A DNA stretch of 64,000 nucleotides from Harmonia axyridis (lineage: Eukaryota; Arthropoda; Insecta; Coleoptera; Coccinellidae): positions 17,668,218 through 17,732,217 of the forward strand of contig NC_059507.1 in NCBI RefSeq assembly GCF_914767665.1, written 5' to 3'. The notes beneath the pieces are model-generated. The model was not told the origin of the DNA, ran no database searches, and saw only the letters and a program-made list of their open reading frames with translations. Each line of letters begins with the position of its first letter. Positions within the stretch are counted from its first letter, which is position 1. Shown here piece by piece: positions 48,767 to 59,507 of the stretch. The position numbers and the translations under genes were made by a program.

Positions 48767-49222
48767 TCATGTTTGTCTGGATGGCCTCCGATCTAAGGAT
48801 AATAAATAACTATATATAACACTTAAATTCTTTAAGTCAATCTTCTTATTAATATTATTTTCATTTTTGTTTATGAAACACATTTCAAATTTTGGTACTA
48901 GACTAAAGATAACCTCAACTTCGGTGGGAATTTGTGTAATAGTGAGATTGCAAAGCCATTCATCTCTGATTTGGATGGACTGGATTTTGTGTTTCTTTAG
49001 TGCAAGAAACCTTTTTTCAAGAAGCTTCTTGTTGTTGGAAAACACTCTCTTATATGATCGGTTCATTCTGTCGTTATTGGCAACATCTGTCGTTCTGCAA
49101 TGGAGCAAGAAGTTCCTTCTACATGCTAACTTTGCTAATTTGGTGTTCAAATGAGCCCATAGTCTCATCTGTTCAGACGTAGTTCTACCATACGTTGAAA
49201 CTACGTCATCAAAGAAACCCAT
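48767..49222 (-). CDS. unit 2 Penelope-D N-terminal domain protein
   Basis: The first ATG is at 49222 ([18 protein letters not shown]). The frame is open upstream but without an ATG. The 151-residue product has the basic helix [18 protein letters not shown], comparable to MQSRRIFLLKCKHQN in Penelope-B, which marks the N-terminal domain of Penelope-like proteins. It stops after DRRPSRQT. There is no reverse transcriptase or endonuclease in the unit. Three of six units encode the identical protein. Any function is unknown; it could be a nucleic-acid-binding remnant or simply carried by recent amplification. Confidence 0.6.
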   Translation of the reverse strand: MGFFDDVVSTYGRTTSEQMRLWAHLNTKLAKLACRRNFLLHCRTTDVANNDRMNRSYKRVFSNNKKLLEKRFLALKKHKIQSIQIRDEWLCNLTITQIPTEVEVIFSLVPKFEMCFINKNENNINKKIDLKNLSVIYSYLLSLDRRPSRQT

Positions 49223-49322
49223 TTCTGTATAATGCAGTAAGAGAATTATTTGCCGAATGAAGTAAGTAGGGGTGATTTGGGTATCTAGGCAATTTGAAAT
49301 GATCAACAATCTATCGTCTGTT

Positions 49323-49363
49323 CATCTATATTTCGAACCAAGGTGCGGTTCTTCTTCAGGATG
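49323..49363 (-). ncRNA. hammerhead-like ribozyme motif, array junction 2
   Basis: Same sequence as junction 1, 853 bp away. Confidence 0.7.
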
Positions 49364-49620
49364 CTAAAATTACAAAATTACAAAATCAAGAGTTGGAAAG
49401 CTGAAAAAACAACTCATGCTCACATCCGACAAGACAGTATTATCAATGCTAATAAGTATAGCAACAAAGGTCTTCTGCTCATAAAAATTATAAAAAAAAC
49501 TACAATAAACCAAAAAGAAAGGAAAGAAACGCTATCACAATGAATCTGTCAAAAATTATAGGTTAACATTCACAGACAAGGGAACACAGAGAAAACAACA
49601 ATGCAGGAAGTGACATAAAG

Positions 49621-50076
49621 TCATGTTTGTCTAGATGGCCTACGATCTAAGGATAATAAATAACTATATATAACACTTAAATTCTTTAAGTCAATCTTCT
49701 TATTAATATTATTTTCATTTTTGTTTATGAAACACATTTCAAATTTTGGTACTAGACTAAAGATAACCTCAACTTCGGTGGGAATTTGTGTAATAGTGAG
49801 ATTGCAAAGCCATTCATCTCTGATTTGGATGGACTGGATTTTGTGTTTCTTTAGTGCAAGAAACCTTTTTTCAAGAAGCTTCTTGTTGTTGGAAAACACT
49901 CTCTTATATGATCGGTTCATTCTGTCGTTATTGGCAACATCTGTCGTTCTGCAATGGAGCAAGAAGTTTCTTCTACATGCTAACTTTGCTAATTTGGTGT
50001 TCAAATGAGCCCATAATCTCATCTGTTCAGACGTAGTTCTACCATACGTTGAAACTACGTCATCAAAGAAACCCAT
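49621..50076 (-). CDS. unit 3 Penelope-D N-terminal domain protein
   Basis: Same 151-residue frame as unit 2 with an identical predicted protein. The DNA differs at a few positions (for example a silent change near 49969 and a T/C near 50014), so the copies are not assembly duplicates of exactly the same unit. Confidence 0.6.
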   Translation of the reverse strand: MGFFDDVVSTYGRTTSEQMRLWAHLNTKLAKLACRRNFLLHCRTTDVANNDRMNRSYKRVFSNNKKLLEKRFLALKKHKIQSIQIRDEWLCNLTITQIPTEVEVIFSLVPKFEMCFINKNENNINKKIDLKNLSVIYSYLLSLDRRPSRQT

Positions 50077-50176
50077 TTCTGTATAATGCAGTAAGAGAAT
50101 TATTTGCCGAATAAAGTAAGTAGGGGTGATTTGGGTATCTAGGCAATTTGAAATGATCAACAATCTATCGTCTGTT

Positions 50177-50217
50177 CATCTATATTTCGAACCAAGGTGC
50201 GGTTCTTCTTCAGGATG
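50177..50217 (-). ncRNA. hammerhead-like ribozyme motif, array junction 3
   Basis: Same sequence as junction 1. Confidence 0.7.
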
Positions 50218-50473
50218 CTAAAATTACAAAATTACAAAATCAAGAGTTGGAAAGCTGAAAAAACAACTCATGCTCACATCCGACAAGACAGTATTATCAA
50301 TGCTAATAAGTATAGCAACAAAGGTCTTCTGCTCATAAAAATTATAAAAAAACTACAATAAACCAAAAAGAAAGGAAAGAAACGCTATCACAATGAATCT
50401 GTCAAAAATTATAGGTTAACATTCACAGACAAGGGAACACAGAGAAAACAACAATGCAGGAAGTGACATAAAG

Positions 50474-50929
50474 TCATGTTTGTCTAGATGGCCTACGATC
50501 TAAGGATAATAAATAACTATATATAACACTTAAATTCTTTAAGTCAATCTTCTTATTAATATTATTTTCATTTTTGTTTATGAAACACATTTCAAATTTT
50601 GGTACTAGACTAAAGATAACCTCAACTTCGGTGGGAATTTGTGTAATAGTGAGATTGCAAAGCCATTCATCTCTGATTTGGATGGACTGGATTTTGTGTT
50701 TCTTTAGTGCAAGAAACCTTTTTTCAAGAAGCTTCTTGTTGTTGGAAAACACTCTCTTATATGATCGGTTCATTCTGTCGTTATTGGCAACATCTGTCGT
50801 TCTGCAATGGAGCAAGAAGTTCCTTCTACATGCTAACTTTGCTAATTTGGTGTTCAAATGAGCCCATAGTCTCATCTGTTCAGACGTAGTTCTACCATAC
50901 GTTGAAACTACGTCATCAAAGAAACCCAT
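50474..50929 (-). CDS. unit 4 Penelope-D N-terminal domain protein
   Basis: Third intact copy with the same predicted 151-residue protein as units 2 and 3. Confidence 0.6.
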   Translation of the reverse strand: MGFFDDVVSTYGRTTSEQMRLWAHLNTKLAKLACRRNFLLHCRTTDVANNDRMNRSYKRVFSNNKKLLEKRFLALKKHKIQSIQIRDEWLCNLTITQIPTEVEVIFSLVPKFEMCFINKNENNINKKIDLKNLSVIYSYLLSLDRRPSRQT

Positions 50930-51029
50930 TTCTGTATAATGCAGTAAGAGAATTATTTGCCGAATAAAGTAAGTAGGGGTGATTTGGGTATCTAGGCAAT
51001 TTGAAATGATCAACAATCTATCGTCTGTT

Positions 51030-51070
51030 CATCTATATTTCGAACCAAGGTGCGGTTCTTCTTCAGGATG
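51030..51070 (-). ncRNA. hammerhead-like ribozyme motif, array junction 4
   Basis: Same sequence as junction 1. Confidence 0.7.
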
Positions 51071-51326
51071 CTAAAATTACAAAATTACAAAATCAAGAGT
51101 TGGAAAGCTGAAAAAACAACTCATGCTCACATCCGACAAGACAGTATTATCAATGCTAATAAGTATAGCAACAAAGGTCTTCTGCTCATAAAAATTATAA
51201 AAAAACTACAATAAACCAAAAAGAAAGGAAAGAAACGCTATCACAATGAATCTGTCAAAAATTATAGGTTAACATTCACAGACAAGGGAACACAGAGAAA
51301 ACAACAATGCAGGAAGTGACATAAAG

Positions 51327-51780
51327 TCATGTTTGTCTAGATGGCCTACGATCTAGGGATAATAAATAACTATATATAACACTTAAATTCTTTAAGTCAA
51401 TCTTCTTATTATTATTTTCATTTTTGTTTATGAAACACATTTCAAATTTTGGTACTAGACTAAAGATAACCTCAACTTCGGTGGGAATTTGTGTAATAGT
51501 GAGATTGCAAAGCCATTCATCTCTGATTTGGATGGACTGGATTTTGTGTTTCTTTAGTGCAAGAAACCTTTTTTTCAAGAAGCTTCTTGTTGTTGGAAAA
51601 CACTCTCTTATATGATCGGTTCATTCTGTCGTTATTGGCAACATCTGTCGTTCTGCAATGGAGCAAGAAGTTCCTTCTACATGCTAACTTTGCTAATTTG
51701 GTGTTCAAATGAGCCCTAGTCTCATCTGTTCAGACGTAGTTCTACCATACGTTGAAACTACGTCATCAAAGAAACCCATT
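51327..51780 (-). pseudogene. unit 5 Penelope-D N-terminal domain, broken
   Basis: An extra T near 51571-51577, a 2-bp deletion (GAGCCCTAG for GAGCCCATAG) near 51715 and loss of 3 bp near 51411 break the frame into two parts (51327-51578 and 51517-51708). Confidence 0.75.
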
Positions 51781-51879
51781 TCTGTATAATGCAGTAAGAG
51801 AATTATTTGCCGAATAAAGTAAGTAGGGGTGATTTGGGTATCTAGGCAATTTGAAATGATCAACAATCTATCGTCTGTT

Positions 51880-51920
51880 CATCTATATTTCGAACCAAGG
51901 TGCGGTTCTTCTTCAGGATG
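51880..51920 (-). ncRNA. hammerhead-like ribozyme motif, array junction 5
   Basis: Same sequence as junction 1; 850 bp from junction 4. Confidence 0.7.
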
Positions 51921-52279
51921 CTAAAATTACAAAATTACAAAATCAAGAGTTGGAAAGCTGAAAAAACAACTCATGCTCACATCCGACAAGACAGTATTAT
52001 CAATGCTAATAAGTATAGCAACAAAGGTCTTCTGCTCATAAAAATTATAAAAAAACTACAATAAACCAAAAAGAAAGGAAAGAAACGCTATCACAATGAA
52101 TCTGTCAAAAATTATAGGTTAACATTCACAGACAAGGGAACACAGAGAAAACAACAATGCAGGAAGTGACATAAAGTCATGTTTGTCTAGATGGCCTACG
52201 ATCTAAGGATAATAAATAACTATATATAACACTTAAATTCTTTAAGTCAATCTTCTTATTATAGCTATTATTACAACTA

Positions 52280-52304
52280 GGGAAATATGAATAGTATATT
52301 TCCC
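52280..52304. promoter_or_regulatory. candidate recombinase core site (left)
   Basis: Two perfect 9-bp inverted arms, GGGAAATAT and ATATTTCCC, surround a 7-bp spacer (GAATAGT). This layout resembles core sites of tyrosine recombinases. A second, less perfect site with the same arms is at 52361-52382. Function is inferred only. Confidence 0.4.
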
Positions 52305-52557
52305 GAGGTTGTCAAAGTTACATCCCGAGGGCGGAGCCCGAGGGATGTATAGACAACCGAGGGAAATGTATTCATATTTCCCGTGGTGTAATCAATAGTT
52401 TTTTTCTGATTGAAACAATCTGATAAGGAAAAATTATTATTAGATTGTATATTTTTGTAATAATTAAATTTTTAACGTTGCTATGGGCCATGTTTCTGAG
52501 AATCTTGGTTGACTGGTTTCATTTTGACGTCTTGTCAAAAATAAAATTAATGAAAAA

Positions 52558-53774
52558 ATGTCGAACTACGTCGAAACTCAAGCGGCAAAGGCCCGTGAAT
52601 CTTTGGTTCCAGCCAAATCTCAAGCTGCCTACAGTAAAGAGTACGAATGCTTTCAGGAGTGGAAAAGAAAAAAATTGGTGGACGGTGTGAGCGATAGTAT
52701 TTTGTTAGCATATTTCCAAGATTTGGTATGTTGCTCTGATTCTTGTTATTCTTGATGTATGATTAATTCATTCGATCCCCAGTCCCAGAAATATTCTCCA
52801 AACACGTTATGGCCGAAACTATCGATGTTAAGATCAATGCTACATTTGAAGGAAAAAACTGATGTCAAATTATTCGATGAAGTCGAAGCATTTGTTAAGA
52901 ACAAAAATAAAGGATACGTTCCTAAAAAATCATCAGTGTTGTCCCGGGAGCAGCTCAAGACATTCTTGAGTGAAGCTCCTAATGACGTTTTTTTGATGTA
53001 TAAGGTAAAAGTTTCATTTTGATTTCCTCTGTTGATAAGATTTTTACATTCATAATTTTGAAGGTTGTTTTAATAATGGAAATCTTTGGCGCCTGCAGAA
53101 CACGAGAGTTGGTGAATATGCTATCTTCAGATATCGAAGATCGTGGTTCGGTAATCATAATCAAAGTCTCAAAGACTAAGAATGATATAAACAGAATATT
53201 CACTATAATTGATGAAGAAGATCTGGGTGCTGCTCGTTTGGTGAGGGAGTATTCAGCGTTGCGCCCGCAAGGCGTTCTTAGGTTCTTCGTAGCTTATAGG
53301 AATAAGAAGTGTACTCTTCAGCCTGTCGGCAAAAATACCTTCGGAAAAATTCCGAGTAAGGTTGCTGAATGGTTGGGTTTAGATAATCCGAAAACCTATA
53401 CAGGTCATTGTGGAAGACGAACATCCGCGACATTGGTTGCCGATGCGGGAGCCTCAATGACAACACTCAAGAGACATGGTGGTTGGAAAAGTTCGTCTGT
53501 TGCAGAAGGCTATCTGGCGGACAGTATGCTGCACAAAAATAAGGTAGCGAAGATGATAGCAGGTGTGGAGGGTGAGCCATCTGCAGCATCACAATCTTTG
53601 AAGACCGTTTTGGGAGAATCGTCCGAGACTGCTGCTGCAAGGAATGTTCTCAAGAAAACTGTAGTCTCGTCGTCGAATAATTATGAACAAGATATTTCTT
53701 CTTCCTTTGTATCTGGTGGAAATACTTTTAGTGGAAATTTCAACAATTGCAGTTTCCATTTTGTTACTAAATAA
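52558..53774 (+). CDS. Crypton-like tyrosine recombinase (three exons)
   Basis: Exons at 52558-52725, 52783-53004 and 53064-53774 give 366 residues. The introns are 57 and 59 bp with GTATGT...CCCCAG and GTAAAA...TTGAAG borders, both phase 0. The N-terminal part (about residues 1-130) is a helical core-binding-like region (YSKEYECFQEWKRK, SPNTLWPKLSMLRSML). The catalytic domain has Arg142 in GACRTREL, Lys in SKTKND, His245 and Arg248 in GHCGRRT, His268 in KRHGGW and the nucleophile Tyr280 in VAEGYL. All expected catalytic residues are present and there is no break. It should cut and rejoin DNA at the element ends. Confidence 0.85.
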
Positions 53775-53785
53775 AGAAATAGTTT

Positions 53786-53840
53786 CATATTTCCCTAGGG
53801 AAATATGAACTGACGTTTCATATTTCCCTTGGGAAATATG
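53786..53840. promoter_or_regulatory. candidate recombinase sites (right)
   Basis: Two 22-bp palindromes with arms CATATTTCCC and GGGAAATATG and 2-bp centres (TA, then TT) lie 11 bp apart, just after the recombinase stop codon. They share the GGGAAATAT arm with the left sites. Confidence 0.4.
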
Positions 53841-53902
53841 AGTGTGTTATGACACATGGTAACTAAGGCGATATAGCTCAATATTGGTTCGATCAGAAAA
53901 AA

Positions 53903-54418
<516 letters not shown>

Positions 54419-54449
54419 GGAAGGATAACGAGGGTAATTTAAACACGTA

Positions 54450-54966
54450 CTTCCTTTTTCAAGGTACATTTCACAAACAGGTGAGGGGTGCACCCATGGG
54501 ATCTCCACTTTCTCCAGCCATCGCTGATATCTGCATGGAAGATTTTGAAACCAACGCCATCGAATCGTTCCACCTAAAACCTACTGGCTGGCTCCGATAT
54601 GTGGACGATGTCTTCGTCATATGGCCACATGGACCCGAAACTCTCCAAGACTTCTTTGATCATCTGAATAATATAAATATCCATATCAAATTCACTATGG
54701 AAGTTGAAACCAACAACTCACTCCCTTTTCTTGATGTCCTCGTAGCGAAATCCAACGATTCCTTCACACACACGATTTACAGAAAACCAACCCACACAAA
54801 CCGCTACCTGAATGCAAATTCACACCATCATCCGTCTCAAGTCAACTCCGTATTGAACTCCTTAATCCATAGATCCATAAAACTGACAGATAACCTACAC
54901 ATTCAAAAAGAAATCAACATCCCTCAAACCGCCCTACAACAGAATGGCTACAACAGTCAACAAGTG
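54450..54966 (+). pseudogene. Penelope-E copy 1 reverse transcriptase (middle part)
   Basis: The frame reads [33 protein letters not shown], catalytic [11 protein letters not shown] and [14 protein letters not shown], ending at [10 protein letters not shown] where the CR1-like LINE inserted. The N-terminal domain and the first reverse transcriptase motifs are absent. It continues at 59011. Confidence 0.85.
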
Positions 54967-56048
54967 TACCAACCAGTGTAGAGAATTCTTGCAAAAAGTG
55001 TGCAAAGGAAGTAAAAATCAGTGTTACATGTCATAAGTGTTCAAATAAATATCACCCTAGTTGTATCCTTAAAATTCATGGAATATATGTGGACAGAGGA
55101 AATGTGATATGTTGTGATGATATAACCTCCAAAATAAGTGACTATGATAAGAAAGAACAAGACATACAAAAGCTGAAAACTCGTCTAGCGAGTCTGAATG
55201 AAGTATGCTTCGAGAACTCTATTAACCGGCAGAATATTCTGGATGAAGAAGGGGTTGAAATACAGGAATACGGCATCGACGAGACATCAAATGGGGAACC
55301 AGCGAACTCAGCAGCACTTCGAATCGAGGAGGAAACCAAGGATTTAGAAATAAAGTATCTGAAAGGCTCTATACAGGAAAAGACAGATATGGTTGGAGAA
55401 TTACAAGATAAAATTAAGGTGCTCAATAAATATATTTTTCTACTGGAAAAATTTGACAAGGGAACTTCCCCGGTAGCTCCATCTTTGGGAGAAACATCTA
55501 ACCCTGTAAACAACTGCAGATTAACAACAAATGAAAATCATGTGGTGACATCTGAGCTGGTCACAGATAATACAATAATAACATATGCAGATAAGACGAT
55601 GAAGAAAACTGCACGGACAAAGGAAACTGCAGCAGTGACAATTCCTGATAAGATAGATGAAGAAAACTATAAAGTGCAGAAGAAAACTATTACAAGAAGA
55701 AAACATGACACAAAGCTTGGAACTGACGTAGGTCCCTATACTTTTAAAGCAGCCGATCGCAAAGCATGGCTCCATGTAGGGAGAGTAAACAAAAACTGTT
55801 CGGAAAATGATCTGCTTGAATTCCTGAACAAGAAGCAGCCCCATAGAACTTTCGATATACAAAAAATATCAAGTGAGGACAGCCCCATTATATCATTCAG
55901 GGTGGGATTGGACTTTGATTTGTTGGAGAAACTGAATCAAGAACAGTTTTGGCCAAAGGGGATTAAAATAAAACGATTTCGTTTTTTTCGAGACCAAGGA
56001 AAATACAATAACAACCGAAGATCACAGTTTCAATATACTCAATATTAA
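54967..56048 (+). CDS. CR1-like ORF1 protein (PHD-type zinc finger), 5'-truncated
   Basis: Reading from the element edge, the frame gives [25 protein letters not shown] and later NVICCDD, a Cys/His pattern of the PHD type found in CR1 ORF1 proteins. A coiled-coil region follows (residues about 60-150, [20 protein letters not shown]). Near the C-terminus is an RRM-like region ([20 protein letters not shown]) and a basic tail. The frame is uninterrupted to the stop at 56048. No ATG lies at its beginning. It probably binds the element RNA. Confidence 0.75.
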
Positions 56049-58788
56049 TATTAGGTCAGTGAATGGAAAAATCGAGCAACTGCAAGAACTTTTGGTGAAG
56101 CGGAATATACATGTAGCTACAATACCTGAGCATTGGGTGTGCCAACAGAATATAAGTAAATTGAGTATACCAGGATTCGAGAGCAAGGCGTATTATTGCA
56201 GACGAGAAAACTATGGTGGAACACTCATATTAACTAACAACAAACTACAGGTTGAAGCTCTCCACCAAGTGTCTGAATGCTCAATTGAGTCAGTTGTTGA
56301 GATGTGTGGAGTATGGGTAAAGGAAGTGAAGGCGATCATCTTAGCCATATATAGACCACCCCAAGGAAATATAGAGGAGTTCATTTCGTGTCTGAGACAA
56401 TGCTTGGAGGAGTTGATGAATGAAAACCTGCACCAGAAACATATATTTGTATCAGGGGATTTCAACATAGACATGTCCAGGAGTTGTGGTAACTCGAGAA
56501 AATTGAGGGAACTGTTTGAGGAGTTTGCTTTGGAGGGAAAATTCCTTGAACAATCCAGGATCACCAACACGTCACAGTCTCTGATTGATAACATTTTCTC
56601 GGACTGTGATGAAGTCATTGCAGAGACCTTTGAGCCACATTTGTCAGATCACAAAGGACAGCTTTTGAAGTGTAAACTAACATCACAAAGAGAGCCTGAA
56701 AAACAGAAAGAAAAAGTGGCAAGGAATACATGTGATAGAAATATTGAACGGCTCAAGGGCGATCTTAATGAAGTAAACTGGTTGGAGCTGACAACGGCAG
56801 AATCTGCAGAAAGAGCCTTTGACACATTCTGGGAAGTATTTATGACGGCATTCAACAGAACATGTCCTGAAAAAAAAGTCAAGAATAAGATGAATAAAAA
56901 GAAAAATAAGGCTAACACAAGCAAAGAGGTCCTCGAACTTAGAAGAACATTGGATGCGTTGGCTACCGTATGTGAAGTGGAGAAGGATGAAGTGAGTAGA
57001 AAGGCATACAATCTGTACAAAGAAAAATATAGGGAAAAACTGACAGAGATCAACCGGAATGGAAATTTACAGAGGATAGAGAAAGCCGAGAACAAAACAA
57101 AGGAGATTTGGTCAATAATAAAGGAAGGAACTGGGTCCAAAATGAAAGTAACCCTACCAACAAACACAGCTGATGAGGTGAACAAATTCTTCGCGAATAT
57201 AGGGAAAGAAACATCCAGAAGTTGTGTCAACACTAATCAAGAGCCTGCGGAACTATTCGAGAAAACTCATAAACGACCGGAAAATTCTATATATATGCGA
57301 GACATCACAAGGGATGAAATTGAACAAATCGTGAGAAGGGTAAAAAATAAGAACACCAAAGATATATATGGTATATCCACAAAAATTTTGAAAAAAATAA
57401 TCCCCAATATTTCCCATCCACTAAGCATTGTATTATCAAGATGTATGTCGGAAGGATATTTTCCCGACCAATTGAAGAGGAGCCGAGTAATTCCGATATA
57501 TAAAAGTGGTGACCCAGAAGAAATGAAGAACTTTCGACCAATTTCTATACAACCCACCCTTGCAAAAATTCTGGAACATGCAATTAAAGACAGAATGGTA
57601 AGCTTCTTCAGAAAGCATAATATATGGAGCAAACAACAACATGGCTTCCTAGCTGGAAAATCAACTACCACAGCTCTCGCTGAAATTCTTCAGAAGATAG
57701 CAAAGGCCATGGACGAGGGGAAAAAATGTAAACTGTCATCATGTGACCTCAGCAAAGCATTCGACAGTATTGACCACCAGTTGCTCCTAGAGAAGTTGAA
57801 ATTTTACGGAATAAGAGGGGTGACTTTAGATTTGGTCGGGAGCTATCTGCATAATAGGTACCAGCAGGTTCAGGTTGGAGAAGAGCATTCTAACTGGGAG
57901 CTAGTTACATGTGGTGTTCCCCAAGGTTCGATTATGGGACCGATACTCTTCTTAGTGTATGTCAATGACCTGCCTGCAAATGTGAAACAAGAAGACACTG
58001 TTATGTTTGTGGATGATGCCAGCTTCCTGGATGTTGCTGATAACCAACAAAACCTGGAAGAGAAAAATAAAACAACGCTGGAGGAAGCTCAACACTGGTT
58101 CAGCACGAACAAAATGAAAATGAACCCTGAAAAAACACAGACATTGTGTTTTTCGACCAAATCCTCTGAAACCACGCACCTGAAGTTCCTCGGCTTCCAA
58201 CTACAATCAGATCTGAAATTTTCATATCACATAGAGGAACTGAGTGCGAATCTTTCAAAATGTATCTTCGCCATAAGAAGGATGATGCAGATGGCTGGAA
58301 AGGAGGCGGCAAAAGTGGCGTACTTTGGTCTTTTCCAGTCAGCTATATCGTATGGTATATTAGCCTGGGGAGACATGACTGGAAAAGGAAGGATCTTCAT
58401 CAAGCAGAAGCGTGCTTTGCGTATTATATGCAATGCTAGAAATACGGACAGCTGCAGACCTTTATTTAGACAGGAGAGTATACTAACCTTGACATCTCTT
58501 TTTATACTTGCCTGTGTCAACTACGTCCACGACCATAAAGATAGTCTCCTCCAAAATAATTTCAATCATGCATACAACACCAGAAATGCAAACAGTCTCA
58601 TCATTCCTCACCACAAGCTTAAAACAACGCAGCTTAGTGTCAACTACTTGGCGATAAAGATATACAATAGGTTACCTGAAGACTACAAAAAATTAAAAAC
58701 AAAGAAACTCAGGAACGTACTCAAGAAGAAGCTGATGCAGAAAGCCTACTACGAACTGGACGAATATTTCACAAACCCTATATGTTAA
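55971..58788 (+). CDS. CR1-like ORF2 (endonuclease + reverse transcriptase), intact
   Basis: The frame is open from about 55971, overlapping the end of ORF1, to 58788; an ATG near its beginning is not seen, so initiation is unclear. The endonuclease has [40 protein letters not shown] and HLSDHKG. The reverse transcriptase has VIPIYKSGD, FRPISIQPTLAKILEHA, SCDLSKAFDSIDH, CGVPQGSIMGPILFLVYVND and the catalytic MFVDDAS (FVDD rather than the common FADD), then FLGFQLQSDLKF and the C-terminal YGILAWGDM. No stop or frameshift occurs in over 900 codons. It could in principle be active or only recently dead. Confidence 0.9.
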
Positions 58789-59010
58789 ACCGTTTGTCAT
58801 AAATGTAAAAATGTCCATGGTCTTATACTATTACTGTACATAATATCCCTTTGTCTGCGAATGTTTTATTTAAATCTTTCATACCGTCTAGTGTATATAG
58901 ATGTATTATTCAGCTTTTGCTATTTTATACTTTAATGACACCCCATGTATGTTTTGATGGGTTAAAATATTGTATGCTCGTTGTAGACATTACAAATACA
59001 AATAAAAATA

Positions 59011-59251
59011 AAAGTTCAGAAAGCCATCAACCGACATCAGACCCATACACAACAGCCCAAAAATCCTCCAGAAAATTTCCCTCATAAAGCTTTTCTACTT
59101 TTCATCAAAGATGTCACTGACAAAATCAGTCGCATACTACGAAAACAGGATATAAAAACAGTTTTCACAGCCGATAAAAAAATTTCCAAATTTCTTCGAA
59201 CACCAAAGGATACGATCGATAACGAGTCTCAAGGAGTATACGAGATACTAT
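59011..59251 (+). pseudogene. Penelope-E copy 1, linker between reverse transcriptase and endonuclease
   Basis: Resumes after the CR1-like LINE with QKAINRHQT-type sequence and reads to DNESQGVYEI, where the second LINE fragment breaks it before PCSACPRTYIGQT. Confidence 0.8.
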
Positions 59252-59507
59252 TTTACTATTTACTATTTATTTATGACATGTAGAGATACAAGCATAAAAA
59301 TGCACCATCAATATTACATGGTAAGTCACAACAGAAGAAATTTACAAATATGTATATAACATAGGACGTATTTTATACAAACTATTTCATTACATTACAA
59401 GATAAAAAATTCCCTCAAGTCGTAAATTGTTTCCTTGAGTAACAAATTTTTCACCTTCCCTTTAAATTGAGCGAATGGAAGCGTTTTAAATTCTTGAGGG
59501 TACCATG
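59252..59507 (-). mobile_element. LINE 3' end fragment nested in Penelope-E copy 1
   Basis: On the minus strand it encodes the last ~33 residues of a LINE ORF2 (LPFAQFKGKVKNLLLKETIY), then a 3' UTR and a tail of repeated AAATAGT units. The uninterrupted copy 2 shows the target (GAGATACCATG), with TAC apparently present on both sides. It is a heavily 5'-truncated insertion. Confidence 0.8.

Larger units (their letters stand above)
47629..52261 (-). repeat. tandem array of ~853-bp Penelope family D units (main part)
   Basis: Unit borders marked by AAGGTGCGGTTCTTCTTC lie at 47629, 48487, 49340, 50194, 51047 and 51897, giving spacings of 858, 853, 854, 853 and 850 bp. Units are nearly identical. 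On the minus strand each unit carries the Penelope end region, an N-terminal-domain open frame, a 3' region with a 60-bp intron-like segment, and a hammerhead-like motif at the junction with the next unit. A sixth unit is split by the Crypton-like element and resumes at 53903-54267. Confidence 0.92.
52262..53902 (+). mobile_element. Crypton-like tyrosine-recombinase transposon
   Basis: A 1.64-kb segment interrupts array unit 6 between CTTCTTATT and ATATTATTTTC, which are adjacent in other units. It contains one gene with two short introns. Several palindromes built from GGGAAATAT lie at both ends (52280-52304, 52361-52382, 53786-53807, 53819-53840). A pair of inverted 20-bp sequences containing TTTTTTCTGAT lies at about 52400 and 53883-53902. 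No clear target duplication is seen, as expected for tyrosine-recombinase elements. The leftmost 138 bp form a hairpin and might be a separate small insertion. Confidence 0.8.
54967..59010 (+). mobile_element. CR1-like LINE nested in Penelope-E, nearly intact
   Basis: The LINE interrupts Penelope-E at CAACAAGTTCAG, leaving AAGT (or a part of it) on both sides as a short target duplication. It holds ORF1 (open from the 5' edge), an uninterrupted ORF2, about 220 bp of 3' UTR and a short A-rich tail ending AAATAAAAATAAA. It lacks an ORF1 start codon, so it is slightly 5'-truncated. It is the youngest-looking LINE in the window. Confidence 0.88.

Noticed and set aside
48867..49154. 95-codon plus-strand open frames repeated in each array unit
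   Set aside because: They are antisense to the N-terminal domain frame, which has clear similarity to Penelope-B. They are shadows of it.
52261..53902. DIRS-type retrotransposon as the source of the tyrosine recombinase
   Set aside because: The segment is only 1.64 kb with a single intron-containing gene and has no reverse transcriptase. The exact empty site in neighbouring units confines it.
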